Origin: Gammaproteobacteria bacterium
GTDB taxonomy: Bacteria; Pseudomonadota; Gammaproteobacteria; Competibacterales; Competibacteraceae
Assembly (NCBI GenBank): GCA_024235095.1
Contig: JACKNC010000003.1
Coordinates: 372,001-436,000, forward strand
Length of the DNA stretch: 64,000 nt
Reading direction: 5' to 3'
Positions 1-7,865 of this stretch are shown here, one piece after another (position 1 is the first letter of the stretch; each line of letters begins with the position of its first letter). The position numbers and the translations under genes were made by a program. The notes beneath the pieces are model-generated. The model was not told where the DNA came from and made no database searches. It saw nothing but the letters and a program-made list of their open reading frames with translations.

Positions 1-198
1 GCCACTTGTCGCCCCGTCTGGGCGCACGGCGGCGCAGTTCATTGGCGAACTCCTGACCAAATTTCAGACACCACTGGCGTACCGTCTCGAAACTAACGAT
101 GATGCCGCGAGCAGCCAACAGCTCCTCTACGTCGCGGTCGCTTAATGTGAATCGAAAGTACATCCACACCGCGTGGCTGATAATCTCGGCGGGGTAGC
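1..198 (-). pseudogene. IS6-family transposase, N-terminal fragment
   Basis: Read on the minus strand this stretch encodes the start of an IS6-type DDE transposase: YPAEIISHAVWMYFRF, then SDRDVEELLAARG and a helix-turn-helix-like FETVRQWCLKFG. These match the family N-terminus. The very beginning is missing because the TniAB transposon starts at 199, and the rest lies beyond the left edge of the window. The three complete IS6-family copies at 14-23 kb encode a clearly different protein. The other flank of the TniAB element is istB, not the missing start of this gene, so the break was not made by one simple insertion. Confidence 0.75.
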
Positions 199-364
199 TG
201 TAGCGGCCTGCAAACAAAACGGCATGGGCCTACAAACAAGGGATCGTTTGAGACCACATTAACTGCAAACAGAGCGTGCTTTCGACCCACATTCGCTGCA
301 AATAGACCCACATTCTGTGCAATGGGCCTGCAAACAAGGATTTTGGCCCACATTGTTTGCAAAC
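199..364. repeat. Left terminal inverted repeat of TniAB element
   Basis: About 165 bp that recur almost perfectly in inverted orientation at 3824-3987. Inside are repeated short units of the form CCACATT-n-TGCAAA and GGCCTGCAAACAAGG, as expected for several transposase binding sites at each end of a Tn7/Tn552/Tn5053-like element. The minus-strand operon ends only a few bases away. Confidence 0.8.
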
Positions 365-370
365 AACCTG

Positions 371-1345
371 TTAAAGCGGCACGCCATCTTTAAGTAGTTG
401 ATCTTTCAGTTCCTGTGACCTTCCCGGTGGTAACTGTCCGCCGAGAAAGGCCCGGATTTCGGTCGGTTTAACGTTGATCAGCTGCGCCAGTGACCTCACC
501 TGGTAGCCGTGGCGGATTAAGTGAGGTTCTGGATCATTCAAACGAATGGCCAGGACACTGTTGACGATCTCAGCCGTGACGGGCTTCTGACCGATCTGGA
601 ATGCTTCCTCAAGGGCGCGCGTCAGGTAGTGGCCCAATTGGAGGGGCGTCACCAACCGCTCGGTCAATACGTCCAAAGCCTCGTCGGTGATGATCGTTTC
701 GGACTTCACCTGGCTCGCAGTACACTGAGCCAGTAGCCAAACGAGGTACTCACGCTGCTGACCCTGGATGCCTTCCAAGGTGAAGATCTCAGTACGCGCG
801 CCAATCTCCTCTAACGTCGGACGGCGTAGATCATTTTTCAGCTTGGGATGACCGGCCAAGACGATCGAGAGCATCTCCCCTTCATCGCGAACAATCTCGG
901 TGAGCCGCTTCAAACCGGCCAAGGTACTGGCATGCAGGTCATGGGCGTCATCGCAAAAGAGCACCGTCGGTTTCTTGTGTTTTGCGATTAACTCAATGAC
1001 GCGATGTTCCCGGTCTTCGGGTTGTTTCGGCAAATTGACCGCTTTGTCATCGGTCGCCAACGCATACGCGATCGCCCGCATCAACACCGCCAGGTTGACC
1101 CGTGTTTTATCAACCGCCAAGGAGCGCGCGACCATGACGGCATTTTCCTGCTTGAGCGCCCGACGCCATTGTTGGAGCAGTTTGGTTTTGCCGCAGCCGA
1201 CCATGCCCGTCAGGGCGATGATGCGGCCTTTCTTGATCGCTGCGGTCATCTCCTGACTCAGATAGCGATGGTTTTCCGTGTCGTAGTAACCAGCCTGATC
1301 GAACTCATTCCTGAGATTAAAATAGTGCATGACGTCGCTCAGCAT
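371..1345 (-). CDS. tniB: TniB/ExeA-like AAA+ ATPase of transposon
   Basis: A 324-residue AAA+ ATPase with Walker A GMVGCGKT (residues 47-54) and a Walker B-like TVLFCDDAHD (about 127-136). By family knowledge, ATPases of this type select and mark target DNA for the partner DDE transposase, like TniB, TnsC or MuB. Its start overlaps the end of the transposase gene by 7 bp, so the two are probably translationally coupled. It is the last gene before the left inverted repeat. A chromosomal ExeA-like role is unlikely in this setting. Confidence 0.8.
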   Translation of the reverse strand: MLSDVMHYFNLRNEFDQAGYYDTENHRYLSQEMTAAIKKGRIIALTGMVGCGKTKLLQQWRRALKQENAVMVARSLAVDKTRVNLAVLMRAIAYALATDDKAVNLPKQPEDREHRVIELIAKHKKPTVLFCDDAHDLHASTLAGLKRLTEIVRDEGEMLSIVLAGHPKLKNDLRRPTLEEIGARTEIFTLEGIQGQQREYLVWLLAQCTASQVKSETIITDEALDVLTERLVTPLQLGHYLTRALEEAFQIGQKPVTAEIVNSVLAIRLNDPEPHLIRHGYQVRSLAQLINVKPTEIRAFLGGQLPPGRSQELKDQLLKDGVPL

Positions 1346-2985
1346 GGTGAGTTCCTTCGCAAGACGCTGAAATAGCTGCGGACTTGCGTCATCACTTCAC
1401 GTTTTTCCAAGGTGTTGGCAACGAGCGTGTTAATAAAATCGAGTTGTTCCGGCGGTAGTTTGGCCAGTGGGAGGGCCAAATAATCCGCAATGGCTTTTTT
1501 GGCAGCGATGGTGTTGGCAAACGTCAGTTCTTGAAACGGATCAGGATCCACAAAGGGTTGGGCCGGCAAGGGCGTACCGGCTAAAGAACTCTGAAGGGGC
1601 GGCGCGACCTCCAAGGCGGCTTTCGGGAGCTGTAACTGGTCGGCCAACGCTTCGATGCGATCCGCGCGTTGTTCCAGCGCCGTTTTTTTGAACCGTCGGA
1701 AGCGGTGCAGGGGAATTGGGCCACCGACTGGATGATAAGGGCCATAGCGTTGCTCGCCCAGCTCGACGAAGAGTTGCTCGTCAAACAGTCCCCACCAGAG
1801 CACCACGGTTTCCCCCGCCAGTTCTGGATCGACTTGATAGAGTACGCCGTCGACCGCCAGGCGAGCGTCAATCCCCACCTTGCGGCGCTCGGGTTCCCGC
1901 GCAAAGGTGCAGAAGCGTTCCCAACTACACATGGTTCGGATACCGCTGGGGGGCAGATTTTGCACCCAGTCTTCCAAGCGTGAGTGAGCTTCTGAACGGT
2001 GCGGCCGGTCGTTATAGCGGAGCAGATAATTGAACAACCAGGCGTTCGCCTCGGGTTCTGATTCCGGCTGATGAAAATGGTAGAGCGTCTCGTGCAACTC
2101 TTTCACGGTGCGAAAGGGCCGCTCGACTTTACCCTTGGCCCGCGCGGTGGTGCGTCGGCCATCCGATCCTTTGGGCATATGGGTGCGGATCTCCACGCCC
2201 AGATAGCGCATGACCTGTTGAAAAACCTGGCTACGGGCGATCGGCCCCCCGTCCATATACAACAGGCCTGGGATGCCTTCATAGGGGCAGCGCGCATCGG
2301 CTTTCGGCGCCATTGCCCGAAACAGAAATTTCAAGGCGGCGTGAACGTCCTCGCCATAAACGCCGTGATATTCTTGGTAAGCAAGGCCACTGCGATCATC
2401 GACGACGCTGTAGAGCATCAGCAGCGGATGGCCACGGCCTTCTTCGAACCAAACGGGTTTCTGGACCTGTTTGAGATCGGAGGGACTCAAATCAAAATGC
2501 CAGCACTCGTTGCTGTGGCGGGCCTGGAAACGCACCGCCGGTGGCTCACGCAACAGGGTATTGCGGTCATAACCCCACTGTTTGAGGTAACGGTTAATCG
2601 TCGTTTTCGTCAACTGTCCGGCGGGTGCTTGCACCAGGCCGTCCGGTGTTTCGATCCCGTAGTTTTCGAGTAGCCGAAGGGCCTCACCGGTCGAGAGATG
2701 CCGACCTTTCTGGTTCGACGTGCGGATCTTGAGGGCCGCGATGACTTCGCAATACCGTTCGAGGGTGGTTTTGGGCAGGACGCGCGGCTCGCCCACATCC
2801 GATCGGCGCAGGGGTTGGGGTCGTCGGAAGGTCCGCAGAGCACGGTACAAAGTATGTTCTGAAACACCGTATAAATGGGCGGTCTCCTGGATCAGGCGCC
2901 GCCGCTCAGGGCTGCGAGACGGCAAGGTGTGGAGTCGCTGCCGCAGCTCAGCCAACGCTTCGACCGGCAGCGACTTGCGACTCAT
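1339..2985 (-). CDS. tniA: TniA/Mu-like DDE transposase
   Basis: An integrase-core transposase with an N-terminal helix-turn-helix region, an rve catalytic core and a Mu-type C-terminal region. Candidate catalytic residues are the D in CWHFDLSPSD, the D in LLYMDGGPIA and the E in KGKVERPFRTV. I chose the ATG at 2985 because it overlaps the recombinase stop as ATGA, typical of coupled translation. A longer in-frame start at 3033 would add 16 residues and give 564 in total. The enzyme should cut and join the TGT-ended termini with help from the ATPase encoded downstream. Confidence 0.82.
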   Translation of the reverse strand: MSRKSLPVEALAELRQRLHTLPSRSPERRRLIQETAHLYGVSEHTLYRALRTFRRPQPLRRSDVGEPRVLPKTTLERYCEVIAALKIRTSNQKGRHLSTGEALRLLENYGIETPDGLVQAPAGQLTKTTINRYLKQWGYDRNTLLREPPAVRFQARHSNECWHFDLSPSDLKQVQKPVWFEEGRGHPLLMLYSVVDDRSGLAYQEYHGVYGEDVHAALKFLFRAMAPKADARCPYEGIPGLLYMDGGPIARSQVFQQVMRYLGVEIRTHMPKGSDGRRTTARAKGKVERPFRTVKELHETLYHFHQPESEPEANAWLFNYLLRYNDRPHRSEAHSRLEDWVQNLPPSGIRTMCSWERFCTFAREPERRKVGIDARLAVDGVLYQVDPELAGETVVLWWGLFDEQLFVELGEQRYGPYHPVGGPIPLHRFRRFKKTALEQRADRIEALADQLQLPKAALEVAPPLQSSLAGTPLPAQPFVDPDPFQELTFANTIAAKKAIADYLALPLAKLPPEQLDFINTLVANTLEKREVMTQVRSYFSVLRRNSPC

Positions 2986-3626
2986 TCGGTTCTCGATGCC
3001 GGGGGGGTCTGGCGAGTTCGGGGCCGCAGGCACCGTCGGTCCAGCCAGTCATAGAGGGTGGACGGCGCACAATCTACCAACTTGGCAATCGCGCGTTTGC
3101 TAATCCCTTTGGTCAGATAGCGGCGGATGGTCTCTTCCTGGTCATCCAACTTGACGCGGGCGGCCCGGCGGCCCTTGGGGCGGCCGAGCGGTTGACCGTC
3201 GGCTTTGCGCTTGGCCAAGGCTTCGGCGGTGCGTAGTGAGATAAATTCACGCTCGATCTCGGCGGCCAAGCCTAAAATCGTGGCGGTGATCCGGCTTTGG
3301 ATGGAACTGTCCAGCACCATCCTCTGTTTGGCGATATGGACGTTGATGCCCATTTGGGCGCAATACTCCAAAATCTCTAACACCTGCAGGGTGGAACGTG
3401 CCATGCGACTGATTTCAGCAAACACCACGACATCGCCGGATTGGGCCTGCTCCCTCAGTAACCGGCCTACCTGACGATCATGCCAACGGATTTGGCCGGA
3501 AACCGTATCGTGAACGAAGATCAGCGGTCCCAGTGGATAAGTGTTCGCGTACTCGTAGATACCATGCCGTTGGTTATCCACATCTTGATGGTCGGTTGAA
3601 ACCCGTAGGTAAGCATAAACCGTCAT
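2982..3626 (-). CDS. Serine recombinase (resolvase/invertase family)
   Basis: A 214-residue serine recombinase. The N-terminal catalytic domain opens with MTVYAYLRVSTDHQD, where Ser10 is the expected nucleophile, and continues with FAEISRMARS and EIEREFISLRTAEAL. A Hin-type helix-turn-helix follows near the C-terminus (ISKRAIAKLVDCAPSTLYDW). It is probably the resolvase that separates cointegrates of this transposon. It is first in the operon, and the roughly 190-bp AT-rich gap upstream is the natural place for its site. Confidence 0.85.
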   Translation of the reverse strand: MTVYAYLRVSTDHQDVDNQRHGIYEYANTYPLGPLIFVHDTVSGQIRWHDRQVGRLLREQAQSGDVVVFAEISRMARSTLQVLEILEYCAQMGINVHIAKQRMVLDSSIQSRITATILGLAAEIEREFISLRTAEALAKRKADGQPLGRPKGRRAARVKLDDQEETIRRYLTKGISKRAIAKLVDCAPSTLYDWLDRRCLRPRTRQTPPASRTE

Positions 3627-3823
3627 CGTTCATCCTTTTCCGGAAAAAACCTTAAGCGAACTTTAATCGAACGCATACCGTCCAGTTTAAACGTTAATTT
3701 TCGGATGTAAACGTTCGGCGAAAAGGATGGTTAAAACTGGACACACGGAAGAGGGCGGAGAGAAAAAAAACCGCATCTAATTTAATATAATAAAAACAAT
3801 ATATTGCAGGTGATAGGCATCAT
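3627..3823. promoter_or_regulatory. Putative resolution site and operon promoter region
   Basis: AT-rich non-coding stretch between the recombinase start and the right inverted repeat. It holds repeated TAAACGTT-like words (for example TTTAAACGTTAAT and GTAAACGTTCGG) spaced about two turns apart, and an AT-rich segment near 3780-3805. Serine resolvases commonly bind next to their own gene, so this is the best candidate res site and promoter. The assignment rests on position and repeated words only. Confidence 0.4.
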
Positions 3824-3987
3824 TTGCAGACAATGTGGGCCAAAATCCTTGTTTGCAGGCCCGTTGCACAGAATGTGGGTCTATTTGCAGCGAATGTGGG
3901 TCTAAGGCACGCTCTGTTTGCAGTTAATGTGGTCTCAAACGATCCCTTGTTTGTAGGCCCATGCCGTTTTGTTTGCGGGCCGCTACA
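3824..3987. repeat. Right terminal inverted repeat of TniAB element
   Basis: Inverted partner of 199-364, differing at only a handful of positions. It ends in GGCCGCTACA at 3987, directly followed by istB coding sequence. Confidence 0.8.
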
Positions 3988-4080
3988 GCTATCGGGCATC
4001 TGGAGTTGCTCGTGCAAGGCCTGACGCATGCCGCTGAGTTTCAAGGTGTGCAGTTGATCGAGAAGGGGTTGTTTCAGCAT
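3988..4080 (-). pseudogene. istB: istB, N-terminal 31 codons only
   Basis: The minus-strand frame begins MLKQPLLDQLHTLKLSGM and runs to QMPDS, the canonical IstB N-terminus, then runs into the TniAB terminal repeat. It lies 16 bp downstream of istA, as in intact IS21 elements. The remaining IstB ATPase (about 220 residues) is absent on the far side of the transposon, so the IS21 element has lost its helper and its other end. Confidence 0.8.
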
Positions 4081-4096
4081 GGCGGAGGCTCCTGGG

Positions 4097-5647
4097 TTAT
4101 TGGTAATAGCGTGCGCCGCGCACGTTCGCGTGGGTCGCGGTCGAAGGGATGGGCGGTGGCGAAGTCCCCGCATCCGGGAGGCGTTGCTGGTCCAGGCCAT
4201 GCTTGAGAATCGACTCGATGCTCTTGTAACTCAGTCCCCCAATGGCTAACGCGCGCTGACAGGCGGCCTCCAAGCGGTCGGCGCCATAGGCTTTGCCCAG
4301 ACGCAAGATGCCCAAGCACGAGCGGTAGCCCTGCTGAGGATGGGGCCGCGTGGCCAGGATACGTTCCACTAGAGTCGCCGTGTGGGGGCCGGTCTGGTGA
4401 GCCCAGCGCACTAACCGTTCGGGCGTCCATTCGGCGTACTCCCGATGGGCTTTGGGCATGTGGGCGGTTACGGTGGTATGGCGACCAGGCTGCGGATGGC
4501 GGCGATGACAAGCCACCCGCTGACGTTGATGGAAGACCTCGACCGTGGTGGCGGTCAGGCGCACCTCCACTTCCTGGCGCACCAGGAGGTAGGGGACCGA
4601 ATAGTAATGGCGCTCGATGTCAATGTGATAGTCAATGTTGACGCGCGCTTTTTTCCATTGCGCGAACACGTAGGGTTCGGCCGGTAAGGGACGCAACGCC
4701 GGTTGTTCCAGCGTTGCAAACCAATGCTGACGGGAACCGGGGAGTTTTTTGAAGGCGCGCTGATTGAGGGCGTCGCGCAGTTCGCGGATGACCGTGTTGA
4801 GTTCGTCGAGACTGAACAGAGTCCGATGGCGCAAGCGGGCCAGAATCCAGCGTTCCACCACGAGCACGCCACTTTCCGCTTTGGCTTTATCACGCGGTTT
4901 TCGGACACGCGCGGGGATCACCGCGACGCCATAATGGGCGGCTAACTCCAGATAACTGGGGTTGAGGTCGGGCTCATAGCGGTGCGGCGTCTGGACGCCG
5001 GTTTTCAAATTATCTGGAACCACAATTTCCGGGACACCGCCGAAAAATGCAAAGGCCCGGACATGCGCCATGAGCCAGTCATCCAGTCCTTGGGTCCAGG
5101 TCGCCTCCACATAGGTGTAATTGCTGGCGCCCAGCACCGCAACAAACACTTGGGCCTGGCGGAGTTCACCCGTGATGCGGTCCACGATGGGCACGGTGGG
5201 ACCGGCGTAGTCCACAAACACCTTCTCACCGGCCCGATGGGTCTGGCGCATCACCACATCGGTATGCGCCACCCAAGCCCGATACTGCTGGCAGAACCAG
5301 GTGTATTGATAGCCCTGGGGATGCGTGGCTTTGTACTCTTCCCACAAGAGCCACAAGGTGACGCCGGGGCGGCGTAATTCCTGGTGGACGGTGGCCCAAT
5401 CCGGTTTTCCGCGATCCGCAGACCCAGCGGCGGGGCGCGGCGGAAACAACCGTCGTTCCAATTCATCGGCCATCATGCCCTTGGGCAGGGGCCAACCCAG
5501 GCCCGCTCGTCGGGCGCGTTGCAGATACTCTCCGACCGTGCTACGGCCGATCCCGCAACTCCGGGCAATTTGTGGTTGGCTATGGCCCGCCGCCTGCAAA
5601 CGAAGCACTTCTTGAATCTTGCGCATGGATAACCTCTCAGTCGGCAT
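4097..5647 (-). CDS. istA: IS21-family transposase IstA
   Basis: 516 residues, full length for IstA. The N-terminal helix-turn-helix contains GHSQPQIARSCGIGRSTVGE. The integrase core shows KVFVDYAGPTVP (first D), VVPDNLKTGV (second D) and KAKAESGVLVVERW (E). It normally works with the ATPase IstB, which is truncated here, so autonomous movement is unlikely. A different IS21-type element is complete at 38.6-41.0 kb. Confidence 0.85.
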   Translation of the reverse strand: MPTERLSMRKIQEVLRLQAAGHSQPQIARSCGIGRSTVGEYLQRARRAGLGWPLPKGMMADELERRLFPPRPAAGSADRGKPDWATVHQELRRPGVTLWLLWEEYKATHPQGYQYTWFCQQYRAWVAHTDVVMRQTHRAGEKVFVDYAGPTVPIVDRITGELRQAQVFVAVLGASNYTYVEATWTQGLDDWLMAHVRAFAFFGGVPEIVVPDNLKTGVQTPHRYEPDLNPSYLELAAHYGVAVIPARVRKPRDKAKAESGVLVVERWILARLRHRTLFSLDELNTVIRELRDALNQRAFKKLPGSRQHWFATLEQPALRPLPAEPYVFAQWKKARVNIDYHIDIERHYYSVPYLLVRQEVEVRLTATTVEVFHQRQRVACHRRHPQPGRHTTVTAHMPKAHREYAEWTPERLVRWAHQTGPHTATLVERILATRPHPQQGYRSCLGILRLGKAYGADRLEAACQRALAIGGLSYKSIESILKHGLDQQRLPDAGTSPPPIPSTATHANVRGARYYQ

Positions 5648-5711
5648 GAGTTCCTCCTCGGAAAAAAAGGAACCAGCCTACAAGTTGTTAACCTGCGTCG
5701 CTGCTCATTGG

Positions 5712-5852
5712 CGAAACAACCCGCCGCCTTCCGTGTAATGGCCTGCCGCCTTCCGTGAAACGACCTGCCGTCATCCCGTGAAACGACCTGCCGTCATCCC
5801 GTGAAACGACCTGCCGTCATCCCGTGAAACGACCTGCCGTCATCCCGTGAAA
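5712..5852. repeat. IS21 terminal tandem repeats
   Basis: Four exact head-to-tail copies of a 23-bp unit (starting CGTGAAACGACCTGCC) at 5754-5845, preceded by two diverged units and ending with a partial one at the tip. IS21 ends typically carry a few such repeats as IstA binding sites. Four perfect tandem copies is an unusually regular array. Confidence 0.7.
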
Positions 5853-6835
5853 TACGCACCGAGCAGCGCTTCCTCGATTCGACGCTGGTTATCATGCATC
5901 GCATGCAGGCGTTCAACAGACCGATTCCGAGTTCTGCGCATCGTGCGGATGAACATCTCGACGAGCTGATCCCGCGTCTCGGTTTGGGTTTGATGCAGCA
6001 GGCACAGCAGCAAAGTGTGTCGGCGGCCAGGTCGGCAGACATCGCGCAGGTCGCCGGTCTCCAGGGCCGTGGCCTCGGCGACGAACTGACGGATCTTGGT
6101 GTAGGGGATATCCGCCAGGAGCGATCTCGGATCGAGGATCGCATCGAGCTCGGCGAGCCGGTCGGTCCACTCACGAAGATGCTTCAGGGTTGGCGGTCCC
6201 GGAGTCTCCTTCAGCCGCGAGAAGGCGTTCAGATGCTCACCTTCCGGATGATCGAGCAAGGCGTCGAGGACTTGGCGCTGCAGATCGCTCAACGCCGCGT
6301 CGATGCCTACAAATAGCTCTTCGTGGATTTGTTGACGAAGCGTGCCGACAAGACGATCCAGGGTTCTGTACACTGGGAGTTCGATCCGCTCCTTGACAAG
6401 GGCCTCGACCGACGCGCTGATGAGGTCGGCGGGATCGCTCATGGTCTGGGCGGCATGGCGAACCGTGGCGATCACGATCTCTCGGCCGCCATGAGAGAAA
6501 GGACGGCTGCCCAAGTACTCGCGAATCGCGTCTCGGTAGCGGTGTACGGTCGCCGGCCGGCCGACACCATCCACCAGATCGGTCTGCTCCGCGAAACCGA
6601 GCGTGTTGGCGATGTGCAGCCGGATCGGGTTCGGGATATCGGAGAGTGCGGCGAAATACCCCAACCGTTGCCGCGTCTTCAGTAAGACCCCCAGCGACAA
6701 TCGGCCAACGTCTCCACGAGCGTGCCGGCGCACAAAGGCCACCTCGCCCTCACTCAGCGTGTAGTCGGCCTCCAGCTCCTTGTCGGTGAGATGGACGCCA
6801 AGGCGCGGATAAGCAGTCCTTTCGATTGAAGCCAT
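5853..6835 (-). pseudogene. tnpA: Tn3-family transposase, N-terminal part
   Basis: About 328 residues of a Tn3-type TnpA beginning MASIERTAYPRLGVHLTDKE, the N-terminal DUF4158-type region. The IS21 end cuts it at 5852, before the catalytic DDE domain, so it cannot be active. An upstream in-frame start at 6883 exists, but MASIE fits the family better. It differs in sequence from the other Tn3-type transposase at 7.9-10.9 kb, so it came from a separate transposon. Its upstream region is cut at 6901 by an IS-A end. Confidence 0.75.
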
Positions 6836-6900
6836 AACGATGTACCGGGAAGTGTCCGAAAAAGGGTTTGCCGCGACGAACAAAAAGTGGTTGATTTACC

Positions 6901-7045
6901 AGTACTCCTCAGTCGTAAGTTCTCGGTCTAATCGTCGAATAAGACCGCCCCTGACTGAAGGTTAATCAGCCAAGAATACATTATTTAACCGAGTGATTTG
7001 AGCAAGGATTCAGACGATCGAAGGCGGGTCGGCCGGTTTCTCCTC
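6901..7045 (-). mobile_element. IS-A copy 1, transposase 3' end piece
   Basis: Nearly identical to 41025-41169 of the complete IS-A copy. It contains the transposase C-terminus (PADPPSIV and stop, near 7018-7040) and about 110 bp of trailing end. The Tn3-type transposon begins directly after it at 7046. Confidence 0.8.
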
Positions 7046-7100
7046 GGGTGTTTTTGCACAACGCCTCGAAAAGGTGCATTCCAGCCATCCTATCGCGAGA

Positions 7101-7676
7101 TCATCCGGGAACGTCGGCTTGGCGGGCTCGGCTTGCGATCCGCGACACCGTGGTTTCACTGACATGGTAAAGTCGCGCCATGTCGGCACCGGACTTGCGG
7201 CCTGAGAGAACATTGTCGGCGATGTCCAGGCGTTGTGGTTCCGTGAGCTTGGGTGGGCGGCCGCCGGTGCGGCCCTCGGTGCGGGCAGCTTGAAGACCAG
7301 CGCGGGTGCGTTCCCGGATCATTTCCCGCTCGTACTCAGAGAAGCTGCCGACCATCTGCATCATCATGCGACCTGCGGGTGTCGTTGTGTCGATAGACTC
7401 GGTAAGAGAGCGAAATCCAGCGCCGGCCTGATCGATGCGCTCCATCAGGATGAGCAGGTCTTTCAGGGAGCGGGAGAGGCGATCGAGTTTCCAGACCACG
7501 ACCACATCATCCGGGCGCAGCTGATCCATCAAGCGTTGCAACTCCGGGCGGTCCCACCGGGCGCCGGAGGCGGTCTCTTCGAAGACGCGCTCGACCATCG
7601 CCGCTTCAAGTGCCTTGCGCTGTAACGCAAAGTTCTGCTCTTCGCCTTTCGATACTCGGAGGTAACCAAGAATCAT
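7101..7676 (-). CDS. tnpR: Tn3-type resolvase TnpR
   Basis: 191-residue serine resolvase. The catalytic region starts MILGYLRVSKGEEQN (Ser9), followed by VVVWKLDRLSRSLKDL and FSEYEREMIRERTRAGL. The C-terminal helix-turn-helix contains KSGADMARLYHVSETTVSRI. Length and layout are standard for TnpR. It is divergent from tnpA and should act at the res site in the gap between them. Confidence 0.88.
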   Translation of the reverse strand: MILGYLRVSKGEEQNFALQRKALEAAMVERVFEETASGARWDRPELQRLMDQLRPDDVVVVWKLDRLSRSLKDLLILMERIDQAGAGFRSLTESIDTTTPAGRMMMQMVGSFSEYEREMIRERTRAGLQAARTEGRTGGRPPKLTEPQRLDIADNVLSGRKSGADMARLYHVSETTVSRIASRARQADVPG

Positions 7677-7865
7677 CCGCAGTCATCTTCCCGTCAAGGC
7701 TCCCCGAGCCTTTCAAAAACGCTCGTTTTTGCAAGATTTCCGCGATCACGCGAAAATTACCGATTTTCACTTGCGTAAACCTCTAACAAAACTCTATCGT
7801 TTGGCAAGTGTTTTTTGAAAGTCCGTGTGGCATCTGCGCTAATTGAGGCCGGAGAATGGGCTGTA
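7677..7865. promoter_or_regulatory. Putative res site between tnpR and tnpA
   Basis: Divergent 190-bp gap with several short dyads, for example CAAAAACG near AACGCTCGTTTTTG (about 7714-7730) and CGCGATCACGCG (about 7741-7752). In Tn3 elements of this layout the gap holds the resolution site and both promoters. No family match could be made by eye. Confidence 0.5.

Larger units (their letters stand above)
199..3987. mobile_element. TniAB-type transposon with serine recombinase
   Basis: A 3.79-kb element with 5'-TGTAGCGGCC tips and long inverted ends of about 165 bp. It carries three minus-strand genes: a serine recombinase, a Mu/TniA-like DDE transposase and a TniB-like ATPase, overlapping by a few bases as one operon. 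This is the core gene set of Tn5053/Tn402/Tn552-like transposons. No cargo gene is present. The 5-bp flanks (GTAGC left, GCTAT right) do not match, and the flanking genes differ (IS6 transposase on the left, istB on the right). The element therefore probably took part in recombination or adjacent deletion after insertion. Confidence 0.8.
3988..5852 (-). mobile_element. IS21-family element, right part removed
   Basis: istA and the first codons of istB survive, with one terminus at about 5852 carrying tandem 23-bp repeats. The istB side is cut by the TniAB transposon. The intact end is inserted in a Tn3-type tnpA gene. Confidence 0.75.
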
